DNA of 64,000 nt from Liriodendron chinense (lineage: Eukaryota; Streptophyta; Magnoliopsida; Magnoliales; Magnoliaceae), in the NCBI GenBank assembly GCA_003013855.2, contig ML058409.1, positions 248,001 to 312,000 on the forward strand, written 5' to 3'. Positions 1-11,699 of the stretch are shown one piece after another. The notes beneath the pieces are model-generated. The model worked only from the letters and a program-made list of their open reading frames with translations, ran no database searches and was not told the DNA's origin. The translations under genes were made by a program, and so were the position numbers. Positions within the stretch are counted from its first letter, which is position 1; every line of letters begins with the position of its first letter.

Positions 1-1
1 T

Positions 2-735
2 CATCACACCATATTATACCGACACGGTATCCCTGAGAGAATTACCACGGACAATGGAACACCCTTCAAGAATGCTACTATCGATAAGCTGTGCGCAAAG
101 TTCAAGATCAAGTATTGCTATTCATCACCCTATTATCCTCCTACGAATGGGCTGGCCGAGGCGTTCAATAAAACTATCGTGAAGATTCTGAAAAAGACAG
201 TGGCAGAGAATAAGAAGGATTGGGACAGACGATTACCCGAAGCATTATGGGCATATCGAACTACGCACCGCACAGCCACTCGAGCTACGCCCTACTCACT
301 GGTGTACGGTACGGAGGCTATGATCCCGATGGAAATACAGATTGAGTCACTATGGGTCACACTCCGACACTCCCTGACAACCGAACACAAAGCCAAGATC
401 AAAATGGTCGAACTCGATGGTTTAGATGAAAAGATACTCGCTGTCCAACAAAGGCTCGAAATGTATTAGAAGCAAATTTCAACTGCATACGATAAGCGTG
501 TCAGGGGCAGATCATTCAAGAAGGGTGATCTCATACTAATAATGAAGCGTTTGACACCGACTCAAGGATCGAAAAGTAAATTTGACCCGAAATGGGATCC
601 TGTCTGGATCATCGATGAAGTATATTCCAATGGAGCCTGTCGAGTAATAGATTGCAAAGGGCAGGCATCAGTTCGCTGGTGAATGGCCGATTTTTTAAAA
701 GATATTATACTTGACATAAGCTTATCGTTGTGATT
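2..735 (+). pseudogene. T0 integrase C-terminal part (Ty3/gypsy, Tat lineage)
   Basis: This is the end of a gypsy pol gene; the rest lies left of the window. The frame opens inside the integrase catalytic core: TDNGTPF carries the second acidic residue and GLAEAFN supplies the glutamate, followed by the conserved WAYRTTHRTAT and SLVYGTEAM blocks. A TAG at 467-469 interrupts the frame, which then continues with YDKRVRGRSFKKGD, the basic C-terminal integrase segment, and a further stop at about 680. The enzyme would insert the cDNA copy into host DNA in the nucleus. The domain type and the antisense gene just downstream fit the Tat/Ogre group. I see this as a decayed copy, because at least one stop lies inside a conserved region. 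Confidence 0.9.
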
Positions 736-1150
736 TGTAAACACCCCATTAGAGGGAAAGTGTAATAAAGTAGATACCAAAAGAAACGATGCAACACAAT
801 GATTAAGTCAAAATACTAATCATCTATTTTGTGCTTGCACAGGTATCAGAAAAGTCATTAAGACCCAGGACACGTCGAGTATGGCACCCTACCCTTTTCA
901 AGACCATCGAGAATTGGGATAAGCCCTAAATCAAGACTCGGTCACATCTTTGTTCACATGAGCATAGGTTTGAGTCCTAACAGGGGGACGTTCCTTCCCA
1001 AATAGCTTAATCAGTTTGCATTCAAACTCAAAATAAAATGGCAAGTAGGCTAAAGACACAACATAAATTCAAAACTACAATAGCATACATATTGTTACAA
1101 CATCCATTACAACATATTCCAAATTACAAGTGAAGATTGTTACAGTTCAA
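736..1150 (+). other. T0 spacer between pol and the antisense gene
   Basis: No reading frame or conserved motif is visible. The stretch lies between the integrase end and the tail of the antisense gene, so convergent transcripts from the two strands would both end here. Confidence 0.5.
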
Positions 1151-1849
1151 CCATCTAAAGTTTTCAAACATTGTTCTAATAAGTTGAATGCAAATTCTTC
1201 AATCACCTTCTGTATCGTTTTAGCCTCAGCCAAAACTTGGGCGGGGTCGGGAGTGTCCTAGAGAGAGTGCTTCAGCTCTGCAACCTGTGTCCTCACGGCA
1301 TTACACTTCGCCTCATGTTGTTCGATAAAGGACTGCAAGCAAGCCTTCTGACCACTGAACTTCGAGAGTTTGAGATGGACGACAGAACGTTCGGCTTGCA
1401 GCCGAGCCATCTCATTATCAATCTCCGCGAGATGTCCAGTAGCCTCTTGGCATTCAATGTCAGCAGCCTTCCAATCTTTCCTTACTGCAGCCACATCTGC
1501 CTCGTGTGACTCAAGTTTCAGAAGGAGGGACAGCAAGTGACTGCATTTTTCCTCGACAGAAGGGTCAACCTTGAGGTCCTCGCTTCGTTTACTCGAGCCA
1601 TCCCTTCCTTGAACTGAGTTACGTGGCTGACGATCAAAGAAGTTTCAATCCCGAGCCACGTAGTGTTGAGTTCTATTGCCTGCAATGCTTCATCCAAGAT
1701 AGACCATTCATCTCCATTCTTTAACGAGTCAGCGATGTCAGACAGAAGACTTCTCAGAAGATTCGCTTTGGTCCTTAACAAACCTCGAAGAGATGAAACA
1801 AATACCTCGAGCAAGACTACAGGTACTGGGACGCTGGCAGTAGCAGCTG

Positions 1850-1926
1850 CTGGCCAAGGAAATGATAAACATTAGCATACAGAAGAAAGAAAGGAAGCAA
1901 GCAAAATAGTACGACAGATAATCTAC
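1850..1926 (-). other. Second candidate intron in the T0 antisense gene
   Basis: On the minus strand it runs from GTAGATTATC to TTGGCCAG, 77 nt and T-rich. Splicing joins the acidic/Pro-rich region to the coiled-coil tail and keeps an open frame of Ala-rich residues across the junction. Confidence 0.6.
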
Positions 1927-4049
1927 CAGCAGCTTCAGGAACTTCCTCGACCTGTGCACTGATCGAAGCGATAGGTGTTGATGATGCTGGGACACACTCA
2001 ATTACAGCTTCTGTTGCTGGCTCAGGCAATTCGGGAGAAGAAAGTACAACGATCTCAGGGGCAGTGATGACTTGAATCAATTCAACAGCAGGAGGTGCTT
2101 CCGCGACAAGCTCCGGTGCACTAACAACATTAGAGGGCTTAGTTTCTTGAGAGGGGGGTGCTGCCTCTTCCGTAATAGTAGCATGTCCTGCCTCAGGAGT
2201 AGGGCTAGGGTCGGTCGTAGCCTTAGTGCTGATAGGGTCGGCAAGGGGAGGATCTTCAACTTGTACCCCACTATCAAGGTCCATAGGGATGGGTTCTGGG
2301 TCTGCTTCGGGAACAGATCTATCGTATATCGGCTCGTTACCTTCACCCTCCTCTGTGGGGCGATTTCCACTTAGGTCTGCCTGCGAGCTCATCTCCCCTT
2401 CCTCCCTTGGTCCACTAGCATCATCGATCGGGACGCTGCCGGAAGTTTTGGAGAGTCGACTCTGTGATTTTTCTTCCTTATACAGCCTCCACATGTCCTT
2501 GATCTTCTTCCCTCCATCGACGATAGGAACATGAGGGGCGGTCTTCACTCGAGGAACAGACCGCTCAGGAGACGGTTCAAAATCACTATCTCCTGGAACA
2601 AAGCGTCTGGATAGACTCGTCCGACTCGCTAGACTCTGATCACAGCCTCCCTGACCACCGGTCGACGGGGTCCCTGCTGCAACACCATCACCACCCTCAC
2701 CATCACCTTCTCCACCACCCTCGATATTGTCATCCTCATCACCACCCTCAACATCGCCGCCACCTCCTCCATCATTGCCATCACCAACATCAGCGTCATT
2801 ATTGTCCCTGCCATCATCCCCACCGGCATCCTCATCTCCACTAACATCTCCTGCCACGTCAGCCTCATCATCATCGTCACCAATGTCATAGCGCTCTCTC
2901 TATCCCTCTGTCATGGGACCAACAAGTGGGGAATCCAGATTCCCTTGCAGTGTGACCCTCTGCCCATAAGCGATCCACCCTTCAAGTGTATGCTTGGGTT
3001 TCTCATGATCTACTATAACACTCAGAGAGGTCATAAACTTCTGCACGCCCAGGGTGGCTAGTTGATGAAGCGGCTCTGACACATAGCTCAGGCCATCGGC
3101 GGGAGCAAGATCGATGATCGGAGGCGACACGAAGACCAGGTCAGCTACGTGACGATTGTTCCGGATTAAGGAATACTGGTGAGCCCACCACCTCATCCAC
3201 CCGTATGTAGCACCAAGAGTATACTCTGTGCCCGGAATGATGAAGGAGCAACCCGATCTAGTACGCAAGAGTTGCCGCCATATCCATTTCCAGTGTATCG
3301 GCCCTGTACCATAAGCTCACTGTTCTCGTGTCACGGGTTCAAGAGTTTCCGGCACCCCTTGGTCATAACCAAACTGACGGGCGAATCTGTTTGGGTAGTA
3401 CGGTTCTCTCTAGAACTCAGCACCCTCCCTCAAAGGCAGTGAGGCCGGGCGGATTGATATCAGAAAGCAACGCCCGTAGGCGCCAAGACTTTCATCGTCG
3501 TCGAGCAAAACTGGATCTTCACTGTTAGTGCCCGAGAAGAGAAAGAAGTTGACGTCATCCTGGCGAGCTATCTTTGCCTCGATAGTCGCTAAGTTTCCAC
3601 TGTTCATCTTCCGTTTCTGAAAGGCATGCAGTGGGACCGATCCTCTTCGAATGAAATCCTTGAGCTCCATGCCGTAAACCCAAGGGAAATATACCCCGAG
3701 CCAACCCGAGAAGAAGTGCCACCCACAGAAGGAGGAATTGAGTCCAAAAGAGGCAGAACCCTTGTTGCTGATGACCCCGCCGAAGGCCCGATAGACGGAG
3801 CACAACACTACCGGGGCCAGTGCATAGCAATGGCCGTTAGTCAGACTCCCCGCTACGGCAAAACAGGAAACCCTCACACAATCTGCCTCCTTAGAACTTG
3901 GGAGGGCCACACAGCATAGCCAATAAGCTAGAAATCCAGCGAGTTCGCAGGTAGGAGACAACTTGTTTGGCCGCGGGAACTTCGTCTTCATCTTGGCCTC
4001 TAAGACCAATTTGTCTTTGTGACCTTCATCATAGGGCGCGTAATCTAAG

Positions 4050-4131
4050 CTGAGAAAGAAAGAAAAATCATCAGTAAAAAGAAGGGAATGGAACAAGATG
4101 CAGAAAGTGCAACTCGAGTCGAGAAACTCAC
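4050..4131 (-). other. Candidate spliceosomal intron in the T0 antisense gene
   Basis: On the minus strand it starts GTGAGTTTCTCG, has a pyrimidine-rich end and stops at TTTCTCAG; length 82 nt. Reading through it meets a stop almost at once. Removing it joins the two PMD blocks in phase 2 without a stop. Confidence 0.7.
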
Positions 4132-5374
4132 TTTAAACCATGACTGAAGTAAATTAGCCAATCATCAAAGGGCACCTTATCCTTAGAACCCAAAAACTAC
4201 GGCAGTTCCGTAAACAATTTGTAGCAGGCTTCAGAGTAAAAACCTTCGGCTACACCCTTCTTCTTCTTGGAAAGATCCCCATCACTAGGAGTCCATTCAT
4301 CATAGATTCGGCCGTGTATGGGGAGACCTGCTATCCGGTACAGGTCCCAAAGGGAGATACTCATTTCTCCATAGGGCAAATGGAAGGAGTTGGTGATGGA
4401 ACTCCAATGGTTCAAAAACCCCTTATAGACACATGGTTCCCGGTAAAAATAACTCGATGTCGCCTGAATGGCCCTCAAGAGACCCACTTGCTTCAGAGTT
4501 TCTTCGTGTTGCTCGACGATTCGGTTGACCCAAGCTTTGTAGCCAGGGTGAGGACTCAGATGTCCTCGTGTCCGGAACCCACCAGTTGGCCAAATCTCCG
4601 CGTCTAACAAAGGGCGGAATCTCTGACGCAGTGTCTCGTAATAATGGGGTGGAAATGGTTGGTGGGGATCGTGGTTGGGCTCCAGGAATATCATGTCCTT
4701 CTCCCTAAGGACAGACTGCAGTGTACCATTCTTAGATACGGTGCAGTTGAGGAATGACTCCGGAATAAATGTCCACGAATCAATGCTGTAGAAAGAATTG
4801 GCCTGGCATACGTCAAAAGGCTCAATGCTTGGGAGAGATCCATACTGTTGAAAGCTCTAGGGAATTGGATGTACTGCCTTGTGTATGGGTTACGGATCAT
4901 GAGTGACGACACCGCTAACTTAACCGAAGACCAGACAACCTTCATCCTGTCAGATTTCGACTTGGCCTGTTTCTCCATCTACACTTGCTTAGCGCTCTTA
5001 CCAGTCGTCTTTGGGCTACAGCGTTTAGCAGACTGAATGGGCACGGCCGGGCTAGCCTCGCCCTCTTCGGACCCAACAACTTCGTCGGTCCGAAAACCCC
5101 GTAGGGGAGCATACCAAGCATCCCATTCCTCCTCAGTGCCTTCATCCGGGGGGGTTGGTAAAGCCTTCTTGCAAAAGATCTTTCGCTGCACATTCTTCGG
5201 CAGCGTCAATATACGCTCATAAAATTTAAACTTCTCTAGAGGATGGAACCACTGTGGGTTCTGATCAGACGGCCGCACCACCTTGGGCGAGGTGCGCTTG
5301 TGTTTACGGATAAATGCCTTGGAACCTGAGGGACCAGCCTTCGAAGGGCCAGTGTTGGAGGAACCACCCGCCAT

Positions 5375-6464
5375 CAGTATCTGCACAAGCATACCATAAC
5401 GTTAGAAAAGGTGCAAATGCCAGAAAAGAATACAAGTATGCGCAAACTCTACATAACTTAGACTAAAGAGAAACGTCACATCCGGTTTGACATAATCCAA
5501 GAATCTTAGGCGTATGAAGTCCAATATTTCTTACATAATAGTTCGAAAAAGAAATGTTGAACTCAGTACGTTCTAGAACGATGACCCTTAATACCAGGGG
5601 AAATGGTTCGCACATCTTAAAACATGGAACAATTTTCATTAAATACGACACAGGTGCACGCTATGCCTGACATATTCATGATTCAGCCGCATCCGGACAT
5701 CATGAGTGCTAACCAATGTCTCATCATATGTTCAAAACATTCACCAATTTATAGATTACACTGCTGGGCTCGGCACATCAAATAAAGTAAGCAATCACAA
5801 AGCCCAAAATTGTACACGCGGAGTGCCAGCGCGTCCACAAATTAACGAAAAATGCGAAGTTCAAAATCATGTGCGCAAGACACCAGCGCGTCGACAAATT
5901 CACAAACTCCACTTTCACGACGCGCTGAACATTAGCGCGTACAAAAAATCACTTAAAGTTTACAAAATTCCATTTATATGATGCGTTGGCCCAAGCGCGT
6001 TCGTTAAAATACCGTTTTCCACCGAGTTTAAAATATCGGTACACGCTGCGCTTAGCGCGTCGAAGAATGGGTTTCTCCCAGATGCAGGTACGCGCTAACC
6101 TTAGCGCATTATATAAATCATGGTTTTACGAAATTTCATTTCAGTACGTTCAAGGCCCCAAATTTGAAATTTCGTATGCGCTAAGGCTGGCGCATCGAAT
6201 AAATAGGAAAAATTCCCCAAGTCCAAAATATGGACGCTCTGAGGGTGGTGCGTTAAAATAATAACCAACCTCGATTTTTTTGACGCGCACGAGTATAAAA
6301 CGATGTGCTGGCGATATTAAAACTACGCGCTGGCAATTTTCCAGACGCGCCAAGAAGAGCTCTCGCGCAGACACTAAAATGTGAAATGACTGAAATGGCC
6401 TAGATTCTCGTATTTATAACGAGAACCGAAAAATTCGATGTGACCGCGTCCATCCCAACACATC
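5375..6464 (-). other. T0 antisense leader and pre-LTR region with hairpin repeats
   Basis: No protein-coding signal. It separates the antisense ATG from the 3' LTR. From about 5810 to 6370 it holds roughly ten GC-rich units of the type GCGCTGG-CCAGCGC spaced 40-70 bp apart in AT-rich DNA, continuing into the LTR. The minus-strand TATA box at its upper end suggests this is the promoter and 5' leader of the antisense gene. Confidence 0.5.
6408..6420 (-). promoter_or_regulatory. Candidate TATA box of the T0 antisense gene
   Basis: The minus strand reads GTTATAAATACGAG, about 1.04 kb upstream of the antisense ATG. An acceptor-like GTGCAG lies just before that ATG, so a 5'-leader intron is possible. 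T2 has the same TATA-plus-leader layout. Confidence 0.45.
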
Positions 6465-6475
6465 GGAGGGGCATC
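6465..6475 (+). other. T0 polypurine tract
   Basis: GGAGGGGCATC lies immediately before the LTR start TGTTAGGG. T2 has AAAGAGGGGCATC directly before its own 3' LTR, so both share the AGGGGCATC core. It would prime plus-strand DNA synthesis. Confidence 0.65.
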
Positions 6476-8554
6476 TGTTAGGGTCCCAAAAGTCAGGATC
6501 CCAAAAGTCAGGATCCTCAAAACAAGGGTTCTAAGTGTACAAACCATCACCTGATTGGGTTTAAGGCTAGTGCATCAGAAGTCTCGGTAGAAATCACAAT
6601 GCATACCAGACTTTACCAAAAATGGAAAGTTGACCCAGTGGTGGGCCCCACCATTCATCATGATCAACACCCTCCAAATTTGGGAGGGTAAGTTCAATCA
6701 TGGATAAACATAGCCAGTGCATCAGCATTCATTACAAAGCAGGCCCCACAAACCATCATTTTTGCAAGACAATCCCAAATAAGTATGTCGGCGCATCAAG
6801 AAATTCATCGTCAGCGCATCATGAAATTCAGTCATTTTAGAAATGAATTTCAGGACGCACTGGCCCTCAGCGCATCAAGAAATTCATCCAGCGCATCAAG
6901 GAATTCAGACAGTTTTACGAAGTGAATTTCAAGACGCACTGACCCTCAGCGCATCAAAAAATTCATCCAGCGCATCAAAAAATTCAGGAATTTCAGGACG
7001 CACTGACCCTCAGTGCGTCCAATAAATAGAGCATTTTCAGGAATTTCAGGACGCACTGACAGCCAGTGCATCCCAAAAATCAGCACTTAAACTAAGGCAT
7101 TTTAAGATGCGCCGAGTGATTTTCTCGACGCGGCGACATATTTTCTTGACGTGCTACACGTGGCAACATCCTATTGGCCGACTTTCGATATTTTTAGGTA
7201 TAAATACCCCTCTGTTACTGTTCATTTGGACGGATCCAGAGAGAGTTTTGCCCCTTGGGTATTTTGAGATATCATCGGAATCCCTTGTCGGAACCCCTTT
7301 TCCGACCACCGAAAACCTTTCTCGATCGCCGGAATTCCTTCCCGACCGACGGAACCCTTCACCAAAAACTCCATCTCCGACCACAGCAGGTCTGGCGATG
7401 AAATATCTTCAAATTGCGCAAGTATCACAGCACATCATGAAAATCAATCATTTTCAAAACAAAGTTATTTTTCGACGCTCTGGCTCCAACACATCAAAAA
7501 AATATCCTAGCATATCAGGAAAATCAATTGTTTGTGAAATAAGTCATTTTTAGACGCACTAGCCCCAGCGCATCATAAAAATAGGCCAGCGGATCAGAAA
7601 AATCAAACATTTTAACAGCCATTTTTGGACGCGCTGGCCCCAGCGCATCAATGAAATAGGCCAGCGGATCAGAAAAATCAACATTCTGAATGTCCGTTTC
7701 AGCACATTTAAGTCTTCATTTTGTAAAGTTTTCGGGCCTCGTTTGGGCCTATCTTGGGTATTTCAAGCGTTTCGGATGCAATGGAGTGGTCAGCTAACTC
7801 ATACGGGACACCTAATGAGCAGCATACAAGCCCTCGGAGTCCGATATGATCCAATACGATGAACGAAGTAATTTCTCGAAAAGAAGCTGCCAGTGCCCAG
7901 AATTATACCAATGTATCATCATTACATGTACTATCATAATATGACCCGGATTCAGGTTCGGACTAAGCAAATGGGACTATGGTTAACACAATAAATCATA
8001 TAAAGAGTTCTAAACTATTACACAGAATTTGTTAAAGACTAACACTTTAAGAACAGTCGATGCCCTACCCATTCAAATGGCATCCGTTGGTTGAGCTACC
8101 CAGGTACATACAACTACAAATCGGTCTTCCCGCGGTCACCCGTCACAAATGACGGGCGCAAGCCCAGAGTCGCACCCCTCGATTAAAAACCCCGACAGTC
8201 TCAGCCCAGATCTCCGGTCAAAATATGGGACATAGACATCTGACTCGTATGAAGATGGATCAATCCATAACAAAACACAACAAATACAGGTCTCTTCGAC
8301 CACACAAAATACAGGTCTCTACGACCACGAACTCTAAGACCATAGTCCCCGCTGACTAGTCTTCTACCTTTCAATCAAGGGTCATCGATCATTCGATGTA
8401 ATTAAGGGCTCGTACCAGATCACGACCTGGAATGTACAAGATCTCAGGATCTCTGGAATAAAATTCTCCTTGCGATATCTCTTCTCATGTGTACTTTTGT
8501 GAATGCTGGTGATTGTCTTTGAATGTTTCTATTATTCAGAACCCCAGAGCAACA
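6476..8554 (+). repeat. T0 3' LTR (right end approximate)
   Basis: It begins TGTTAGGGTCCC right after the polypurine tract. The proposed end, AGCAACA at 8554, gives the TG...CA ends expected of LTRs but cannot be checked, because the other LTR is outside the window. Inside are a G-box (CACGTGGC, 7157-7164), an inverted CCAAT motif (about 7172), a TATA box (TATAAATA, 7199-7206) and an AATAAA at 8457-8462. Hairpin-type repeats fill about 6780-7680. Confidence 0.6.
7157..7206 (+). promoter_or_regulatory. T0 LTR core promoter: G-box, CCAAT, TATA
   Basis: CACGTGGC is followed by CCTATTGGCC (an inverted CCAAT) and then GGTATAAATACCCC, all within 50 bp. CACGTGGC is the ABRE/G-box type bound by plant bZIP factors (known biology); that it works here is inference. 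Confidence 0.55.
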
Positions 8555-9081
8555 ATATAAAGGAAAGTGTCCTTGTGTCATTTTCTAGTTCTAACACTCA
8601 GTTATATACTATTGCAATAAGTTAAGGATGAATTCTAGCAAACCTCTCCCCCATGACTGCCCAATGGAAAATCTAAGTTTTCCTTGTACTGTGAATGTGA
8701 TACATGTGAAGCTCCCTGCTATACAATTGCAATGTACTTTGAATTTAAACCATTTAAATATTGGGACCACCATTATTTTACATGGAAAGCATGATCATAG
8801 TTGGTTGATTTTGGTGAAGTTCTAGTAGATGATGAAGATGAAGAGTGTCAATTGTTCGAATTGGATAAACGAATATCCATTAATCACAAGTGAACTTCTT
8901 TAATCAACGTGATTATGAACAAACGACCTATTTTCATGGGTTTTCACATAAGTTTGAATTTGAGGTGCATGTCAATGTCACGTGCAACAAAGGCGACTAG
9001 GCCCCATCGAAACACTTTGCCCATTTGTGCACTCAAAAGTTGATTTTCTTAAGCAATTTAAAACCATCCAACTAATGGGCA
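8555..9081. other. Intergenic, nothing recognised
   Basis: AT-rich unique-looking DNA after T0. Only short chance frames; no repeat or motif that I can support. Confidence 0.4.
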
Positions 9082-9345
9082 GCACTGTATCTGTTTATCC
9101 ATACCATCCATTCTTTTTTTTCATATCATTTTAAGAAATGGGCCCAAAAATGAGGCAGATCCAACACTCAAATGGACCACATCACAGATGACTCTTGCAT
9201 TTAAAAGCTTACTATTTAGTGTGGTCCACTTGAGCGTTGGACTGCCTCATTTTTAGGCCCATACATTAAAATGATCTGAGAAAAGGGATTGAGAGCATGG
9301 ATAAACAGATACACCATGGTGGGGGCCCCACAGATCTGCCTGAAA
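9082..9345. mobile_element. Foldback MITE, MULE-like family
   Basis: The two halves are inverted copies of about 110 bp around a centre near 9200. The left arm has ATCTGTTTATCCATACCATC and AAAAATGAGGCAGATCCAAC; the right arm has the complements. The GAGGCAGATCCAA / GTGGTCCACTTGAG core recurs near 48250, 48560, 50530, 52800 and 53340. Confidence 0.6.
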
Positions 9346-9422
9346 TCAGCTATAGATGGGGTAGGTCGCAATCCGCGTCCAACTAATAAGACCAAGAGTA
9401 GATGGTGGACATCTTTGGGAGT

Positions 9423-9878
9423 TGGGCCTGTTTGGTCAACCGGATTAAATGGTATAGAATTGCATTAGATGGGATTAACACCATTATTGCATAATGATTG
9501 CATGTCTAAAAATACAATGGTATTTTGACCATCAAATCTCCATGTTTGGGATCAGAATCTTCCTCAAGCAGTCCTTATTTGGCAAACCATGGAGTTGTAA
9601 TCAATGGACCAAATTCACAGCTGATGTCGGTTACTTGCGCACACATACAACTTATATGTTACATGTAAAGGATGCATATGGATGAATGGAATAGATAAAA
9701 CAGATGCAATAATGTGTGGCCCACATATGTAATGGATTTCAAAATTCACCATAAATCCATAATGAGACAAAATGCATACAATTCCATTCCACTCAATCCC
9801 ATTCCTTCCTATGGTTTCCAAACGTATGCAATTCCATCTCACTTAATCCATCTTAAACCCACATACCAAACAGGTCCT
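9423..9878. mobile_element. Small inverted-repeat DNA element (Tourist/hAT-like MITE)
   Basis: The left end GGGCCTGTTTGGTCAAC and the right end, read in reverse, GGACCTGTTTGGTATG form terminal inverted repeats. The interior has inverted segments around GAATTGCATTAGATGG / CCATCTCACTTAATCC. No coding capacity. I could not identify a TSD, so the superfamily is open. Confidence 0.5.
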
Positions 9879-9990
9879 CCCTTTTTTATACAGCAATGAG
9901 CTGCTTGATGATTACAACAGACCAATGGGCTGCCTTTTGTCACTCTGGCCTAGCTAGGCCTGACCTCAAGCTGAATTTAAGGACCCAGGC

Positions 9991-10445
9991 TAGGGGTGAA
10001 AGTTGGGTGAGTTCAACCCAACCAACCCATAACCAACACGACATTGGGTTGGGCTTGAACAAGAAGTATTGGATCCGATCCCAAGCTTGGGCTATGCAAA
10101 CACCAACCCGATAAAGCTTGGGTCGGCCTTGGGTTGAGGTATCGGGTTGCTCGACCTAACCCGAACCCGATCTATATACAAGTTACTTATAATTTTATTA
10201 TACTGTAGTTAAGTAAACCTATTAGTTTATATTATTTTAATAAGTAAACTTATAATGTTTGAAATTTGATATGCTTGAGTATTAAAGGAGTAGTTATCCT
10301 CTATTTTAGCTTGTTTGTTTAAAAAAAGTGAAGTTCTTTACAATAAATAACTACAAATATAATTAATAAAGATATAGGTACAAAAAAATAAGATGTGTAT
10401 TGAAACATAATAGACTAATGTAATAATGAAAATATCAGCATATAT
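9991..10445. mobile_element. H1, hAT-like non-autonomous element, left part
   Basis: It starts TAGGGGTGAAAGTTGGGTG and carries GGTTGGG-type subterminal repeats, then AT-rich DNA. The right end lies at 50003, giving TAGGGCTGAAAATATGGCGG in reverse. The flanking 8-mers are ACCCAGGC (9983-9990) and ACCCAAGC (50004-50011), 7/8 identical, as expected for hAT. The copia element C1 interrupts it at 10445; without that insertion H1 is about 595 bp and has no transposase. Confidence 0.7.
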
Positions 10446-11114
10446 TGTTGGATGTGGGTGTTGTAAACAACTGACAGAATTTAAAATAAAATAAAAATTA
10501 CATAAATAAAATGAAACTTATGTGTTTTGAAGAACTGAGTCGAAGCGTGACGAATCACTGGGCTTGAAACTAAATCTGCCCTCCTTGGACCGCTTTCCAA
10601 ATGCAACAGGAGTCACGGACATTTGACCTCCAGGGTACAACGGCTATCACCGTAGTCCCGACTATGCACTCGCCATACAGGGCTCGAACCAGCAAGTACA
10701 CCGCAAACTCAAAATGCAGTGACTCAATGAGTTAACGAAAAACAGAAACAGAAAAACTGAGTCAAGAGTTTAGCAAACTTGAGAGAAAAGAAGAATTTCA
10801 GATGATTTTAAAACGGATTAACCCAGACCCACACCCGGACCCAAGCCCAAGCCCGAGCCCAAGCCCGACCCAACCCGACCCGACACCGGCAACGGCGACG
10901 GCGTAGCTCGGCCTGACCGACACAAAATTAACTTGCCCCTTGAGGGCCTAGCCCATATGCAAAACTTCTACTTTTATACTTATCTTTTTCCTTGTTTCTT
11001 TCTAATGTGGGACAAAGAAATGCGCAAAATTTCCAGAACCAAAATATATGGAGGGAAACCTCTTTTGAACAAAAATTTGAGATAAATTATTTAAAATTCA
11101 TTTTAAATACAACA
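10446..11114 (-). repeat. C1 copia 3' LTR (left copy)
   Basis: In element orientation (minus) it begins TGTTGTATTTAAAATG and ends CCAACA. A TATAAAAG box is at 10978-10971. The copy at 47103-49858 shares both ends and about 380 bp at the low-coordinate side, including TGTTGGATGTGGGTGTTG. The outer flank is TATAT (10441-10445), matching TATAT at 49859-49863. A central GC-rich block (about 10820-10920) differs completely from the other copy. Confidence 0.65.
10971..10978 (-). promoter_or_regulatory. C1 LTR TATA box
   Basis: The minus strand reads AAGTATAAAAGTAGAAG, just downstream of a TCCCACATTAGAAAG block common in plant copia LTRs. The right LTR has lost the corresponding segment by deletion. 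Confidence 0.5.
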
Positions 11115-11699
11115 ATTCCATACATGTTTCAAATTTCAAAATATTTCGAGTTTAGAGTAGAACAGTTGTGTAATAGTGTTGATGTCTATCGGACTTTAAT
11201 CAACATTTAGAGCAAGCAAGACATGTTTATAGGAATTAGGTGACCATCGGTTTTTAACCTAACCCTTTAGCATAAATGGCCATACAAGCCACTCGCACAA
11301 CTATTCTGATATTGCTGGTTCTGTAGTTTGGTGCATTTCGGCCATACACCTTTACCTGGATTTTCATGAGTGCTCTAGAGAATAGCCTAATATCTCATAG
11401 GAAGTGGCCTCAACTTCCACACTCATATAGGTGAATTCCATCAAGTGTACACAACAACTGGATACACAACCAATCTTGGTTATGGATTCATTAAGAGTTC
11501 AAACTCATCCTCCAAATATTGTTGTTTGCACTGCGTACATCTCAGGAAGGGGTAACTCACTGCGGCAATGCTTTCCAGTCTCCTAGTGTCTTGTTGTTTA
11601 CCCATTGAACCTATCGCATGGGATCTCTACTTATATAGGTTGGGTTGCCGATACTGGTAGCTCATAATGTTAGGCTCAACCACATTCATTTCGATGTTC
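11115..11699 (-). other. C1 3' untranslated region
   Basis: Lies between the end of copia RNase H and the 3' LTR. No frame. No convincing polypurine tract is visible directly before the LTR, which is unusual and leaves the internal LTR boundary uncertain. Confidence 0.4.

Larger units (their letters stand above)
1151..5374 (-). pseudogene. Antisense PMD-like gene of T0, with introns, acidic region and coiled-coil tail
   Basis: Read on the minus strand, the likely start is the ATG at 5374 (protein begins MAGGSSNTGPSKAGP), just after a GTGCAG acceptor-like site. Order: basic/Ser-rich N terminus; PMD core at 4694-4197 with FHLPYGEMSISLWDLYRIAG; a clean intron at 4131-4050 (GTGAGT...CAG, phase 2, frame kept); second core block FPRPNKLSPTCELAGFLAYW; RFARQFGYDQGVPE; an Asp/Gly/Glu-rich stretch (about 2890-2640); an intron at 1926-1850 (GT...CAG, 77 nt, frame kept); then a heptad-like Ala/Glu/Lys-rich tail (1536-1258). 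Breaks: TAG at 4979-4981, a frameshift near 4850, stops near 3410, 3307 and 2900, a frameshift near 1560 and TAG at 1258. PMD (aminotransferase-like) proteins are known in plant genomes and as antisense ORFs of Tat elements. Function is unproven; a chromatin or silencing role is only inference. Confidence 0.75.
5810..7680. repeat. Dispersed GC-rich hairpin units across the T0 LTR boundary
   Basis: About 20 imperfect units resemble GACGCGCTGGCCCCAGCGCA, a short inverted repeat with a 2-6 nt loop. Clear examples lie near 5920, 6088, 6175, 6850, 6930, 6995, 7553 and 7623. They are separated by AT-rich stretches often ending in AAATTCA and occur on both sides of the LTR start. Confidence 0.6.

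Noticed and set aside
5810..7680. Regularly spaced hairpins considered as CRISPR or a bacterial repeat
   Set aside because: Units are imperfect, spacing varies and the spacers are themselves similar; the context is a plant LTR element.
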